Positions 26,698 to 37,038 of a DNA stretch of 64,000 nt are shown here, one piece after another. The stretch is from Peptostreptococcus porci. GTDB lineage: Bacteria > Bacillota > Clostridia > Peptostreptococcales > Peptostreptococcaceae. Under the pieces are notes generated by a model, which did no database searches, was not told where the DNA came from, and was given only the letters and a program-made list of their open reading frames with translations. Each line of letters opens with the position of its first letter. Position 1 is the first letter of the stretch. Where the stretch lies: positions 1 to 64,000 of the forward strand of contig NZ_VUNE01000005.1 of assembly GCF_009695815.1 (NCBI RefSeq), written 5' to 3'. The position numbers and the translations under genes were made by a program.

Positions 26698-29600
26698 CTA
26701 TATCAGTCTGTTTAAATCAATAGGTTTAAAAGAATCTTCATACATTTTTTTGTCCGTTCCATTAATCTCTGAAAATGCAGTTGAAAGCATAAGCTTAATC
26801 CTGTTCAGCTGATTGACTGATGTCGCAGAAGCGTCGTAATCAATAGGAATAATATTCGCCTTAGGATATTCTCTTTTAATATTTTTTATTACACCCTTTC
26901 CAATAATATGATTTGGAAGACAACCAAATGGTTGCATACAAACGATATTATTTGTTCCCGTTTCTAACAGTTCTAACATTTCGCCAGGCAACAGCCAGCC
27001 CTCACCAGTTTGATTCCCAAGCGAAACAAATCTCTTCGTATGCTCAGCTATATCCTTAATTTTCATAGGTGGCTCAAACCTCTTGCTCTTTTTCAATGCA
27101 TAATAATATGTTGACAAATATAATTCAATCAACTTTACTATTGATTTGCCTATTATTTTCTTTTTGAAGGTAGCCTCAAGCTTCTCGCTCTGATAAATAC
27201 TGTTATAAGCTGCACAAGTGAAGAAATTGATTAGTTCAGGAACAACAGCTTCCGCACCTTCTCTCTCTATTATCGAAATAAGATCATTATTTGCTATCGG
27301 ACTAAATTTAACCAGTATTTCTCCTACAAGTCCGACTCTTGGCTTTATCTCATCAGTTATCTCCAAGCTATCAAAATCTCTTACGATACCTCTAATATTA
27401 GCTTTGTACATTTTAATATTACCAGTTTCAAGTGATTTCTTACATTTTTCAACCCAGTATTCGTACAGCTTATTAGCACTTCCAGGAATCCTTTCATATG
27501 GACGTATCCTAAGCAGAACCTTCATCAAAAGATCGCCATAGACTGCACCCATCATTATTTTATTAAAAATACCCAGAGTCATTTGTGATTTTACACCATT
27601 ATCCTCGACACCATTTGCACTAATAGATACCACTGGGACATTAGCAAATCCTGCAGATTTTAATGCTTTTCTCAAAAATCCAATATAATTTGTCGCTCTA
27701 CATCCACCACCGGTTTGAGTCATAAGGACCGTCGTATTGTTTGTATCGTACATTCCAGATTTTAGTGCGTTAATGATTTGTCCAATCACTATAATCGCAG
27801 GATAACAGGCATCATTATTCACGTATCTCAACCCCTCTTCTATTATTTCAGAGGAATTATTGCTCAAAACGACAACATTTAGCCCTGCACTCTGGAGTGC
27901 TTTTTCAATAAATTGGAATTGTATTGGTGCCATTTGAGGTGCAAGCAAGGTATGATTTGTATTTAATTTCGTATTCTTCTCATACTCTACCTTTTGCACT
28001 TCTGCCTCAGATGGTTTGATTCCATTTTTATCTCTTTCACTTATCGCAGCTTTAAGCGATCTTAATCTTATTTTTGCTGAACCAAGGTTATTACCTTCAT
28101 CTATTTTCAGCACTGTATGAATTTTAGTTCTCTCATTTAGTATTTCTTCTACCTGTTCAGTGGTAACTGCATCAAGTCCACAACCAAATGAATTTAATTG
28201 CACCATTTCAAGATTATCATGCTCGCAACAAAATGTCGCAGCCTTATATAGTCTTGAATGATATACCCATTGATCTACCACTCTTAGAGGTCTTTTCATA
28301 TCTGCAAGATGGCAAATTGAATCCTCTGTCAGCACAGCCATACCTAGTGAATTAATCAGCTCAGGTATTCCATGATTTATTTCTGGATCTAGATGATAAG
28401 GTCTACCTGACAACACTATTCCCTTTTTATTTTCATCACTTAATTTTTTAACTATTGCTTCTCCCTGTATTCTTATGTCCTGTTTGAATTTATCGTATTC
28501 TAATGTGGCCTTATCAACTGCGTTTTCAACTTCTGACAGTTTCAAATCGGGATAATAGTACTTCATAGCAGAATGAACTCTCTTCTTCAGCTTTTCCTTG
28601 TTGTTCATAGACACAAAGAAATTAATATATGTCAAATCTGAGTTTTGCAAATTATCCATATTACTCTTGATAACTTCTGGATATGAAGTTACTACTGGAC
28701 AATTGTAATGATTATCAGAATTTGGATCTTCTCTAAATTCATGAGTTACGGAAGGATAAAATATTGTTTTTATTCCCTTTTCAATCAATAGCTCAATATG
28801 TCCATGCACCAATTTAGCTGGATAACAAACTGTATCAGAAGCTATAGAGCTTATCCCCTTTTCAAAAACCTCTTTGGATGATTTCCCCGACAGTACTACG
28901 GAAAAACCAAGCTCTGATAACATAGTATGCCAAAAAGGAAGATTTTCAAACATATTTAGCACCATTGGTACACCGATTACACCTCTTTTGGCTAAGTTTT
29001 TACCAATAGGCTTGTATGCCATCAGCTTATCATACTTATATTTATAAAGATTTATGTTTTCTTTATCTCTATCAATCCTCGTATTTGTGTATATGGCTTC
29101 ACCCACTTCGCATCTATTTCCAGAAACAAATATCTCTGTTTCAGAGAATTTATTGATAGTTAAAAGACATTTGTTTGAGCAACCTTTACACCTAGTAATA
29201 CTTGTTTTTATTTCTATATCATTCAACTGATTTTCTGATAGAACATTTGACACTACCCCATTATATTTTTCTCTTGAAATCAGTGCACAGCCAAATGCTC
29301 CCATCAATCCTGCTATTTCAGGTCTTATCACTTCTTTTCCGGCTAGTCTTTCAAATGCTCTCAATACCAAATCATTATAAAAAGTTCCACCTTGAACTAC
29401 GACGTTTTCGCCCAAGGATGATATATCCCTCAATTTAATAACCTTGAAAAGTGCATTTTTTACAACAGAATACGCCAATCCTGCTGAAATATCAGAAACC
29501 GTAGCGCCCTCCTTCTGAGCCTGTTTGACTCTTGAATTCATAAAAACAGTACACCTAGAGCCTAAATCTACTGGTTTCTGTGAATATATACCGCACTGTG

Positions 29601-30999
29601 CAAAGTCGACAATATTCATTTCAAGAGAATGAGCAAATGACTCCAGAAAAGACCCACAGCCAGAGGAACACGCCTCATTTAGTATTATCTGATCGATTAC
29701 ACCATTTTTGATTTTTAGACACTTCATATCTTGTCCGCCAATATCCAAAATAAAGTCAACATCAGGATTAAAGTATTGAGCAGCTCTATAATGAGCAATG
29801 GTTTCGATTTCACCGTCATCAAGTCTTAGTGCTTTTTTGATAAGTTCCTCGCCATATCCAGTTACTGTCACTCTAGATATTCTGGCATCTTTTGGTATTA
29901 CTGAATATATTTTTTTCAATATTCCAATACTCGTATTTAGAGGGTTTCCTTCGTTGCTACCATAATGACTAAACAATATTTCGCCATTATCCCCTATTAA
30001 CACTGCTTTGGTTGTCGTAGATCCAGCATCCAATCCCAAGAAATAATTTCCTCTGTAATTTTTAATATCGACTCTAGCGACTTTCGCCTCACTATGCCTT
30101 TCTTTGAATGCTGTGTACTCTGCTTCGTTGACAAAAAGCGGGGTGATTTCTTCGTCTTCTCCATCTTCAAGTGACTCAACTGAGTTTATTCTGTCCAATA
30201 ATTCACCTACCAAAAGTGGTTCTTCATTTTCTGCAAGTATTGAAGCCCCTAAGGCAACATATAACTGTGCATTTTCTGGGAAAATGACATCTCCATCAGA
30301 TAATTTTAATACATTGCAAAATTGTCTTCTAAGCTCAGACAAAAAGTACAATGGACCTCCAAGAAAAGCCACCTTGCCCTCAATTTTTCTACCACACGAC
30401 AAAACGCTGACCGTCTGTACAACAACAGCGTTAAAAATACTCATTGCAATATCAGATTTTTTTGCCCCATCGTTTATCAATGGTTGAATATCTGTCTTTG
30501 CAAAAACTCCGCATCTTGATGCAATAGGATAAATCACTTCAAAATCCTTTGCAAGCTCATTTAATCCTGCCGCATCGGTCTTTAACAAAACTGCCATCTG
30601 ATCTATAAATGCACCTGTACCACCAGCACAAATTCCATTCATTCTCTGGTCAATGCCACCTGACAGGAAAGTTACTTTTGCATCTTCTCCGCCAAGCTCG
30701 ACAACAACATCCGTTTCTGGATGCATAAACTTTATGGCTTTTGTGCTAGAAATAACTTCCTGCTCAAATTTTATATTTATCTTTTTTGACAATCCAATCC
30801 CACCAGAACCTGTGATAACAGTTTTGATGCTAGAATTACCAATTTTTTTATATATTTCTTTTAATTGTTTTACAACAGTAGATTTTACATCGGAGAAGTG
30901 TCTTTTGTATTCTTTATAAAGGATTTCTTCTCCGTTTCTAAGAACAGTTTTAACCGTAGTTGAACCAATATCAATTCCCAAGTTATACGCTCTGCTCAT
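26698..30999 (-). CDS. Giant 2-hydroxyacyl-CoA dehydratase activase-like protein (two BcrAD/BadFG ATPase domains plus DUF2229)
   Basis: 1433 residues. Two ASKHA ATPase domains lie in tandem. The first (about 1-300) has GIDIGSTTVKTVL, GGEDAKVTFL and ICAGGTGAF; the second (about 315-590) has GLDAGSTTTKAVLI, DIGGQDMKCLKI and SSGCGSF. Then come a CKGCSNKC cysteine cluster near 600, a DUF2229-type region, and a C-terminal part resembling dehydratase B subunits (FGCLPNHI). Single-domain relatives such as HgdC use ATP to inject a high-energy electron into a [4Fe-4S] dehydratase. No dehydratase genes lie nearby, so the target is unknown. GGAGGTGAT precedes two ATGs; 30999 has the better spacing. Confidence 0.88.
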   Translation of the reverse strand: MSRAYNLGIDIGSTTVKTVLRNGEEILYKEYKRHFSDVKSTVVKQLKEIYKKIGNSSIKTVITGSGGIGLSKKINIKFEQEVISSTKAIKFMHPETDVVVELGGEDAKVTFLSGGIDQRMNGICAGGTGAFIDQMAVLLKTDAAGLNELAKDFEVIYPIASRCGVFAKTDIQPLINDGAKKSDIAMSIFNAVVVQTVSVLSCGRKIEGKVAFLGGPLYFLSELRRQFCNVLKLSDGDVIFPENAQLYVALGASILAENEEPLLVGELLDRINSVESLEDGEDEEITPLFVNEAEYTAFKERHSEAKVARVDIKNYRGNYFLGLDAGSTTTKAVLIGDNGEILFSHYGSNEGNPLNTSIGILKKIYSVIPKDARISRVTVTGYGEELIKKALRLDDGEIETIAHYRAAQYFNPDVDFILDIGGQDMKCLKIKNGVIDQIILNEACSSGCGSFLESFAHSLEMNIVDFAQCGIYSQKPVDLGSRCTVFMNSRVKQAQKEGATVSDISAGLAYSVVKNALFKVIKLRDISSLGENVVVQGGTFYNDLVLRAFERLAGKEVIRPEIAGLMGAFGCALISREKYNGVVSNVLSENQLNDIEIKTSITRCKGCSNKCLLTINKFSETEIFVSGNRCEVGEAIYTNTRIDRDKENINLYKYKYDKLMAYKPIGKNLAKRGVIGVPMVLNMFENLPFWHTMLSELGFSVVLSGKSSKEVFEKGISSIASDTVCYPAKLVHGHIELLIEKGIKTIFYPSVTHEFREDPNSDNHYNCPVVTSYPEVIKSNMDNLQNSDLTYINFFVSMNNKEKLKKRVHSAMKYYYPDLKLSEVENAVDKATLEYDKFKQDIRIQGEAIVKKLSDENKKGIVLSGRPYHLDPEINHGIPELINSLGMAVLTEDSICHLADMKRPLRVVDQWVYHSRLYKAATFCCEHDNLEMVQLNSFGCGLDAVTTEQVEEILNERTKIHTVLKIDEGNNLGSAKIRLRSLKAAISERDKNGIKPSEAEVQKVEYEKNTKLNTNHTLLAPQMAPIQFQFIEKALQSAGLNVVVLSNNSSEIIEEGLRYVNNDACYPAIIVIGQIINALKSGMYDTNNTTVLMTQTGGGCRATNYIGFLRKALKSAGFANVPVVSISANGVEDNGVKSQMTLGIFNKIMMGAVYGDLLMKVLLRIRPYERIPGSANKLYEYWVEKCKKSLETGNIKMYKANIRGIVRDFDSLEITDEIKPRVGLVGEILVKFSPIANNDLISIIEREGAEAVVPELINFFTCAAYNSIYQSEKLEATFKKKIIGKSIVKLIELYLSTYYYALKKSKRFEPPMKIKDIAEHTKRFVSLGNQTGEGWLLPGEMLELLETGTNNIVCMQPFGCLPNHIIGKGVIKNIKREYPKANIIPIDYDASATSVNQLNRIKLMLSTAFSEINGTDKKMYEDSFKPIDLNRLI

Positions 31000-31102
31000 C
31001 ATATCACCTCCATGTATCTGACAATACATCTTTACTATTTAACAAATTTTTTAAAATTATAATATTTATTGATTTTTCTAACCTATTAAATATAATAGCA
31101 AT

Positions 31103-31130
31103 ATTATACCAGCTTTTAGAAAAATATCAA
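31103..31130 (-). promoter_or_regulatory. Promoter of the activase gene
   Basis: TTGATA (31125-31130) and TATAAT (31103-31108) on the reverse strand with a 16-base spacer, about 100 bases before the start codon. Confidence 0.75.
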
Positions 31131-31227
31131 TTTATTATCCGAAAAATGCTAATGTGCATAATCCCCTTATTATAATTATACTCTTTTTTTATCTGATGTT
31201 GCTAGAAATAAAATAGAAGAATGTATA

Positions 31228-31263
31228 AAATTAATATGTAAATTAATACGCAAATTAATATGG
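31228..31263. repeat. Three 12-bp tandem repeats
   Basis: AAATTAATATGT, AAATTAATACGC and AAATTAATATGG in direct succession between the activase promoter and the gap terminator. The rest of this gap (31000-31395) holds only those two signals. Confidence 0.75.
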
Positions 31264-31265
31264 AA

Positions 31266-31309
31266 AAATAAAAAGGTCGTCACATCCATATTTCAGGATA
31301 TGACAACCT
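31266..31309 (-). terminator. Terminator of the gap gene
   Basis: Fourteen-base arms (31296-31309 and 31274-31287) pair with two G-U-type positions around an 8-base loop, followed on the reverse strand by TTTTTATTTTT. Confidence 0.85.
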
Positions 31310-31395
31310 CATTAAAAAAACGAAATTAAGCGTCAATTTGAGTCTAGTCTTTTTTAACTATTATTCATAGTAACTCAATATTTTGTATATTTTAT

Positions 31396-32412
31396 TTAAA
31401 GTGCCTTCGATACTATATTAGCAAGATCTACAGTTCTAACTGCATAACCCCACTCGTTATCATACCAAGATATTACTTTTACCATACCATCATTCATTAC
31501 CATTGTAGATGGAGCATCGACGATTGACGATCTTGGATCCCCTTTAAAGTCTACTGACACTAGAGGTTTTTCACAATATCCCAATATACCTCTAAGCTCA
31601 TTTTCAGATGCTTTCTTAAGAGCCTCGTTTACTTCTTCAGCAGTTACATCTTTTTTCTTCAAATTTACTACCAAATCAACGACTGATACAGTTGGTGTTG
31701 GAACTCTTAAAGAAAATCCATTCAACTTTCCTTCTAATTGAGGTAATACCAATGAAACCGCCTTTGCAGCCCCAGTAGTAGTCGGTATAATTGATTCCGC
31801 ACAAGCTCTTGCTCTCCTTAGGTCTTTGTGAGTTTTATCGAGAACCTGCTGATCATTTGTATATGCATGAACAGTAGTCATCATACCATTTTCGATTCCA
31901 AAGCTCTCATCCAAAACCTTTGCTACTGGTGCCAAGCAATTTGTAGTGCAAGATGCATTAGATAGAATATGGTGAATCTGAGGGTCGTATTTTTCATCAT
32001 TTACACCAAGTACGACAGTTAAATCTTCTCCCTTTGCCGGACAAGTAATAATAACCTTTTTTGCTCCAGCCTCTATATGACCAATTGCTGCTTCTTTTGT
32101 TTTAAACTTACCTGTATTGTCGATAACAATATCAACGCCAAGTTCTTTCCAAGGAATTTCTGCTGGAGACCCAGCTCTCGTTATTTTTATCTCCTTGCCG
32201 TTTACTACTATTGAATTTTCATCTTTAACTTCTACTTCACCTTTAAAAATACCATAACTTGAATCATACTGAAATAGATGCGCAAGTGTTTCTGAGTTTG
32301 CTCTGGCATTAATAGCCACAACTTCAAAATCATAATCGTTTGATTCTCCAACGATTCTCAATACTGCTCTACCAATTCTACCGAAACCATTTAGACCTAC
32401 TTTGATTTTCAT
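31396..32412 (-). CDS. gap: Type I glyceraldehyde-3-phosphate dehydrogenase
   Basis: 338 residues. Glycolytic NAD-dependent oxidation of glyceraldehyde 3-phosphate. N-terminal Rossmann motif GLNGFGRIGRAV, active-site Cys in SNASCTTNCLAP near residue 152, partner His near 179 (TTVHAYTNDQ), and C-terminal WYDNEWGY. The ATG at 32412 is chosen because GGAGG stands just before it; the in-frame ATG at 32424 overlaps the SD string ATGGAGG. Monocistronic, with its own terminator. No pgk or tpi is adjacent. Confidence 0.98.
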   Translation of the reverse strand: MKIKVGLNGFGRIGRAVLRIVGESNDYDFEVVAINARANSETLAHLFQYDSSYGIFKGEVEVKDENSIVVNGKEIKITRAGSPAEIPWKELGVDIVIDNTGKFKTKEAAIGHIEAGAKKVIITCPAKGEDLTVVLGVNDEKYDPQIHHILSNASCTTNCLAPVAKVLDESFGIENGMMTTVHAYTNDQQVLDKTHKDLRRARACAESIIPTTTGAAKAVSLVLPQLEGKLNGFSLRVPTPTVSVVDLVVNLKKKDVTAEEVNEALKKASENELRGILGYCEKPLVSVDFKGDPRSSIVDAPSTMVMNDGMVKVISWYDNEWGYAVRTVDLANIVSKAL

Positions 32413-32636
32413 AATTTCCTCCATGTTATAAAAAAAGTATTTTTGATTATACTACACACTATACATATTTAATAAGTATTAATAAACATAAAATCGTTTG
32501 TCTATTTTATATAGTATGATATATTTGAATAATTATCTATATATATTGTATACTATATATCCTATTTAATCAATAAAAAAAATATATTATTTTTTTATAT
32601 TAATTTATTTATCGGAAGATTTTTATTTTTTAAGTA

Positions 32637-32645
32637 TGGTATAAT
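32637..32645 (+). promoter_or_regulatory. Extended -10 promoter of the recombinase gene
   Basis: TGGTATAAT: TATAAT at 32640-32645 with the TGn extension. No good -35 is visible, as is common with extended -10 promoters. Confidence 0.6.
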
Positions 32646-32678
32646 ATAGATAACACAAAAATAAATTGGAGTGATTTT

Positions 32679-33818
32679 ATGAGTACAAAAATACATAACA
32701 AGTCTTCTAAGCCTGACAATATTGTAGCTAGAGATAATGGAATTATCGATGAATGTGAAGCAATTGAATCAGCATTACCCAAATTTATGAGAGACTATTT
32801 CATTTTTCTAAAGGGCTCAGTGGCTGTTACCACAAGAAGAGCATATTTACAGGATATACTTTTTTTCTGCAATTATTTGGTTGAAACAGACCTGTATACC
32901 AATGCCGAAAAAGCCTCTGATATAACAATTGATGAATTTAAGGAGATTACATCAAGAGATATAAACCTATTTATTGGAGATTATTGCAATAGATACTATA
33001 AAAATATTAACGACGGTAGGGTTCTTTTTGAAAACAACAATAGGTCATTGTCCAGAAAAAAGTCATCGTTGTCTACCCTATTCAAATTTATGTTTAGAAA
33101 CGAGCAATTGCCAAGCGATATTACTGGTGGATTCAATCCAATAAAGCTTCAAAAGACACAGCCAGATGCGATTAAGAGATTGGAAATTGATGAAGTTGCA
33201 ATGATGCTAGACACTGTTCAAAATGGAACTGGACTAACAGATAAAGAAAAAGACTATTGGCTAAAAACAAGGCTAAGAGATAAAGCCATACTTGTATTAT
33301 TCGTTACATATGGACTGAGACTAAGTGAATTAAGAGAATTAAATATTTCATCCTTTAATTTCTCTAGGGGAGTTTTTGTGATATACAGAAAAAGAGGAAA
33401 AGAAGTTCAAATGCCAATAAATGATGCCTGCGAAAAAGTAATATTAGATTATATTGAAAACGAAAGAGCAAAAAACGATGAGCTTGATAATGAAAATGAG
33501 GATGCATTATTTTTATCTCTTCAGAAAAAAAGAATGACCACTCGTTCTATAAGAGATTTGGTAAAAAAATACACTTCTATTGCAATGGGAACCTCCAGAA
33601 GTCATGGATACAGCCCACATAAGCTAAGAGCAACCGCCGCTACATCGATGATAGAAACAGGATTTTCAATTTATGATGTACAAAATCTTCTGGATCATGA
33701 TAATGTAACTACAACGCAACTATATTCTGCTCATAGAAAAAACTCAAAGAGAGAAATTGTCAAGAATTTCGATTGGTTGGACGAAGACTCTGTATTAGGG
33801 GTAAAAAGAAATGATTAG
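32679..33818 (+). CDS. Tyrosine recombinase (XerC/D-like)
   Basis: 379 residues, longer than XerC/XerD (~300) because of an N-terminal extension of about 45. The N-terminal core-binding domain contains TTRRAYLQDILFFCNYL. The catalytic set is complete: Arg in TYGLRLSEL (about 217), Lys in KRGKEVQMP, HKLRA (about 318), the His of LLDHDN and the Tyr of TQLYS (about 352). It may be a chromosome-resolving Xer protein. There is no phage, transposon or att-like context, so prophage integration is unlikely. It runs opposite to both neighbours. GGAGTG precedes the ATG. Confidence 0.88.
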   Translation: MSTKIHNKSSKPDNIVARDNGIIDECEAIESALPKFMRDYFIFLKGSVAVTTRRAYLQDILFFCNYLVETDLYTNAEKASDITIDEFKEITSRDINLFIGDYCNRYYKNINDGRVLFENNNRSLSRKKSSLSTLFKFMFRNEQLPSDITGGFNPIKLQKTQPDAIKRLEIDEVAMMLDTVQNGTGLTDKEKDYWLKTRLRDKAILVLFVTYGLRLSELRELNISSFNFSRGVFVIYRKRGKEVQMPINDACEKVILDYIENERAKNDELDNENEDALFLSLQKKRMTTRSIRDLVKKYTSIAMGTSRSHGYSPHKLRATAATSMIETGFSIYDVQNLLDHDNVTTTQLYSAHRKNSKREIVKNFDWLDEDSVLGVKRND

Positions 33819-33935
33819 AGGTTGAATAAGAATAAAAATTACAACACTTTCGATTGGTATTGAAAAAAATAGTGATCTATGCTACAATTAAGGTGATGAT
33901 TATATTTTATTTCTAACAAAATATTATTCAAAATA

Positions 33936-33985
33936 AAGCAGATAAAGCTTGAATGTTGTCCATTCAGTTTTTATCTGCTTTGTTT
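33936..33985. terminator. Bidirectional terminator between recombinase and tdk
   Basis: Outer arms GCAGATAAA (33938-33946) and TTTATCTGC (33970-33978), with an inner TGAATG/CATTCA stem. T-rich sequence follows on both strands, so it can end both converging transcripts. Confidence 0.8.
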
Positions 33986-33994
33986 TGTATTTTT

Positions 33995-34561
33995 TTATTT
34001 CGGACCGAAATCGCCAAGCTTATAGTGCTTTCTACATAGAGCTATATATTTGTCGTTTGCTCCTAAATCAATTTGTTCCCCTTCTCTCACAATGCCTTTT
34101 TCGTTATACCTAGCATTACAAGTCGCCTTTGATCCACACCAACAAACAGTCTTAACTTCGTGAATTTCGTCAGCGATTGAAATCAATCTTGAGGAACCTT
34201 CAAACAGCTCATTTCTGAAGTCAGTTCTAAGTCCATAGCACATTACTGGTATGCCTAGCACATCTACAATATCTGACAAAAAATCTATTTCTTCAGTTGT
34301 AGCAAATTGCACTTCATCGACAATAATACAGTCATATTCCTTTATCCTATCATTTGGATACTTTACAAATTCAGATAAATTCTCGCACTCATTTTTCAAG
34401 CCAATTCTAGATCTGACTATTTTATCTCCATCTCTAGTATCAATATCAGTCTTTACCAAAAGCGCCTTTTTGCCTCTTTCATGGTAGTTATAATGAACCA
34501 TCAGAGCATTTGCAGTCTTTGAACTTCCCATTACACCATAATAAAAATATAATTTTGCCAT
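33995..34561 (-). CDS. tdk: Thymidine kinase
   Basis: 188 residues. Phosphorylates thymidine in salvage. The P-loop is the variant GVMGSSKTANAL near residue 10, then KTDIDTRDG, the Walker B-like DCIIVDEVQF, and a zinc-binding lasso with CWCGSKATC near residue 140 and a later CRKH. Type II (TK1-like) fold. It is the last gene of the long ispH-ftsH cluster, 12 bases after the DUF2628 gene. Confidence 0.93.
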   Translation of the reverse strand: MAKLYFYYGVMGSSKTANALMVHYNYHERGKKALLVKTDIDTRDGDKIVRSRIGLKNECENLSEFVKYPNDRIKEYDCIIVDEVQFATTEEIDFLSDIVDVLGIPVMCYGLRTDFRNELFEGSSRLISIADEIHEVKTVCWCGSKATCNARYNEKGIVREGEQIDLGANDKYIALCRKHYKLGDFGPK

Positions 34562-34573
34562 ACAATCCCCTTT

Positions 34574-35068
34574 TTATAAGAATATTATCACTGCATACAG
34601 AAATACAGTACCGACAATCCAGCAGCCTGTAATATATGCGTCTACACCTGATTTATCAACATAAAATCGCCCTTTAAACTTATTGTCTATGGATTTCGAT
34701 TCGTCTACTAAGGTAACAACTCTATTATAATAGTCTTTATTTCCGTAAAATCCCGAATAAACAAAAGTTAAAAAGGATAGTAAAAAAGCCGTAATCCAAA
34801 TTGGCGATTTCGTTGCATATGCCATGGTAGCGATGATTGCTTGAAAAGCAATCATCAGCACACCTCTAAATACCATTTTTCTGTAAATATACCAGTACGG
34901 ACCAGCAAAAATGGCAGATTTATTAAAAACTCTTTTTTCTCCAGATTCAATCTTTTCAAATGCTTCCATATAGTATTCATTATTTTTTTCACCAATCAAA
35001 TCAGAAATACTAATATCGGTTATTTTCAAAGAGTCTGCCTCTGTTCTATCGAAAAACATCTTAAACAT
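34574..35068 (-). CDS. DUF2628-like small membrane protein
   Basis: 164 residues. The segment FNKSAIFAGPYWYIYRKMVFRG near residue 48 is the hallmark of DUF2628 proteins. Two close hydrophobic helices follow (about 70-108), with another at the C-terminus. Function unknown. The start overlaps the ftsH stop by 8 bases, and the SD GGAGG is inside the ftsH 3' end. The two genes are therefore translationally linked, and a role near FtsH or in membrane quality control is possible. Confidence 0.8.
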   Translation of the reverse strand: MFKMFFDRTEADSLKITDISISDLIGEKNNEYYMEAFEKIESGEKRVFNKSAIFAGPYWYIYRKMVFRGVLMIAFQAIIATMAYATKSPIWITAFLLSFLTFVYSGFYGNKDYYNRVVTLVDESKSIDNKFKGRFYVDKSGVDAYITGCWIVGTVFLYAVIIFL

Positions 35069-37037
35069 CGTAGTCCTCCATCTTATTCTTTGTTTTTTCT
35101 AATTCAGAACCATCATTTTCCAATTCCAAACTATCCACATGAAATATTTCATTACTATTTTCTGTCACTGAATTGTCGTCGACCATCTGCTCTTCAGCTT
35201 TGTTTATGGCTTTTGTAGTAATTTTATACTCGTCATTTAAAATATCCATAAACTCTTCACCAGTAATTGTCTCATGCTTTAATAAGTAAGCTGATATTTC
35301 ATGAAGTTTGTCAATGTTATCACTTAAAATAGAAACAGCTCTGTCATGACAAGATTTTACTATCTTAACGACTTCTTTGTCAATTTGAGAGGATGTTTCT
35401 GGAGAACATACTAATGATGTATCTCCTCCTAGATAGGCATTATTGACAGTTTCCAGTGCGACCATTCCAATTTCATCATTCATACCAAACCTAGTAACCA
35501 TCGCCCTTGCAATTTTAGTCGCCATTTCTATATCGTTAGAAGCACCTGATGTTTTGATATTAAAAATCACCTCTTCTGCCGCTCTACCACCAGTATAAGT
35601 GGTAATTTTGTCTATGGCTTCTTCTCTCGTCATCAGTACTTTTTCCTGTTCGTCTATCTGAAGAGTATATCCAAGAGCACCAGAAGTTCTTGGTATTATT
35701 GTAATTTTATGAACAGGAGCAGAATGTTTACCAACAGCGGCTACCAAGGCATGACCAACCTCGTGATATGCTATTATTTTCTTTTCTTCATCGTTGATTA
35801 CTGCACCTTTTCTCTGGTATCCGGCAATTATTGTTTCAACGGATTCCTCTAAATCCTCTTGTAAAACTATGTTTCTCTTATTTCGTACAGCTCTCAGGGC
35901 TGCTTCATTCACGATATTTGCCAACTCGGCTCCTGAAGCTCCTGAGGTTGCTCTGGCAATCTGATTGTAATCTACATTTTTATCGATTTTGATGTTTTTT
36001 GAATGAACTTTTAAAATCGATTCTCTACCTAGCAAATCTGGTAATTCTACTGGAACTCTTCTGTCAAATCTACCAGGTCTCAGCAATGCCTTATCAAGTG
36101 ACTCCGGTCTGTTTGTCGCAGCTAAAATTACTATTCCAAGATCATTTTCAAAGCCGTCCATCTCACTTAAAAGTTGGTTTAGGGTCTGTTCTCGTTCATC
36201 ATTTCCACCGAAATTTGAATCTCTTCTTTTACCTATTGCATCTATTTCATCAATAAAGATTATACATGGAGCTTTTTCATTTGCTTGTTTAAATAACGAC
36301 CTTACTCTCGATGCCCCCATTCCTACGAACATTTCGACGAATTCTGATCCAGAAATAGAAAAGAAAGGAACACCCGCTTCTCCTGCAACAGCCTTCGCTA
36401 AAAGAGTTTTTCCCGTACCAGGAGGTCCGACCAACAAAGCACCTTTTGGCATCTTTGCTCCTATTGAAGTATATTTATCAGGACTATGTAGAAAATCCAC
36501 AATTTCTGTCAGTGCTTCCTTTGCCTCGTCTTGTCCAGCAACATCATCAAAAGTAACTCCAGTTGATTTAACGTAAAGCTTTGCATTGCTTTTGCCGAAC
36601 GACATCATACTACTTCCACCCATTTTGCTTCCCATATTTTTAACCAGCATCCTACCTATTAACCAGAAAATTAAAAAAGGTAACACCCATGTCAAAACAA
36701 AGTTTTGAAGAGGTGAGTTTTCCACTGGAATTTTCTTGCTATAGGTTGCACCAGAATTTTCAAGCTTTTTTACCAAGTCGGGATCACTTATGTTTCCTGT
36801 TACATATGCCTTATTATCATTTTTCTTGTTTGAAGTAAAGACTATTTTTGAGTCCTCTACTTCCACACTCTTAACTTCTTTCTTATCAAGCATTTGAATG
36901 AAAGTGCTGTATTCAACCTCATTCACACCTTTCTTTGAAATACCTGGTAATATAAATGCGTTAAAAATCAACATAACTACCAATAAAAAAGAATAGAACC
37001 ATAGAAAATCCGATTTTGGTCTCTTGTCTTTATCCAT
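35061..37037 (-). CDS. ftsH: ATP-dependent zinc metalloprotease FtsH
   Basis: 658 residues. Membrane-anchored AAA+ protease that extracts and degrades membrane and short-lived proteins. TM segments at about 12-32 and 112-132 flank an extracytoplasmic domain. The AAA domain has GPPGTGKT near 205, IIFIDEIDAIG and the SRH region. The zinc site is HEVGH near 426. The tail is acidic. It begins one base after the ispH stop. Confidence 0.97.
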   Translation of the reverse strand: MDKDKRPKSDFLWFYSFLLVVMLIFNAFILPGISKKGVNEVEYSTFIQMLDKKEVKSVEVEDSKIVFTSNKKNDNKAYVTGNISDPDLVKKLENSGATYSKKIPVENSPLQNFVLTWVLPFLIFWLIGRMLVKNMGSKMGGSSMMSFGKSNAKLYVKSTGVTFDDVAGQDEAKEALTEIVDFLHSPDKYTSIGAKMPKGALLVGPPGTGKTLLAKAVAGEAGVPFFSISGSEFVEMFVGMGASRVRSLFKQANEKAPCIIFIDEIDAIGKRRDSNFGGNDEREQTLNQLLSEMDGFENDLGIVILAATNRPESLDKALLRPGRFDRRVPVELPDLLGRESILKVHSKNIKIDKNVDYNQIARATSGASGAELANIVNEAALRAVRNKRNIVLQEDLEESVETIIAGYQRKGAVINDEEKKIIAYHEVGHALVAAVGKHSAPVHKITIIPRTSGALGYTLQIDEQEKVLMTREEAIDKITTYTGGRAAEEVIFNIKTSGASNDIEMATKIARAMVTRFGMNDEIGMVALETVNNAYLGGDTSLVCSPETSSQIDKEVVKIVKSCHDRAVSILSDNIDKLHEISAYLLKHETITGEEFMDILNDEYKITTKAINKAEEQMVDDNSVTENSNEIFHVDSLELENDGSELEKTKNKMEDYDV

Positions 37038-37038
37038 A

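Noticed and set aside
32679-33818. Tyrosine recombinase as marker of a prophage or integrative element
   Set aside because: No phage, conjugation or transposase genes, tRNA or att-like repeats surround it; both neighbours are housekeeping genes.
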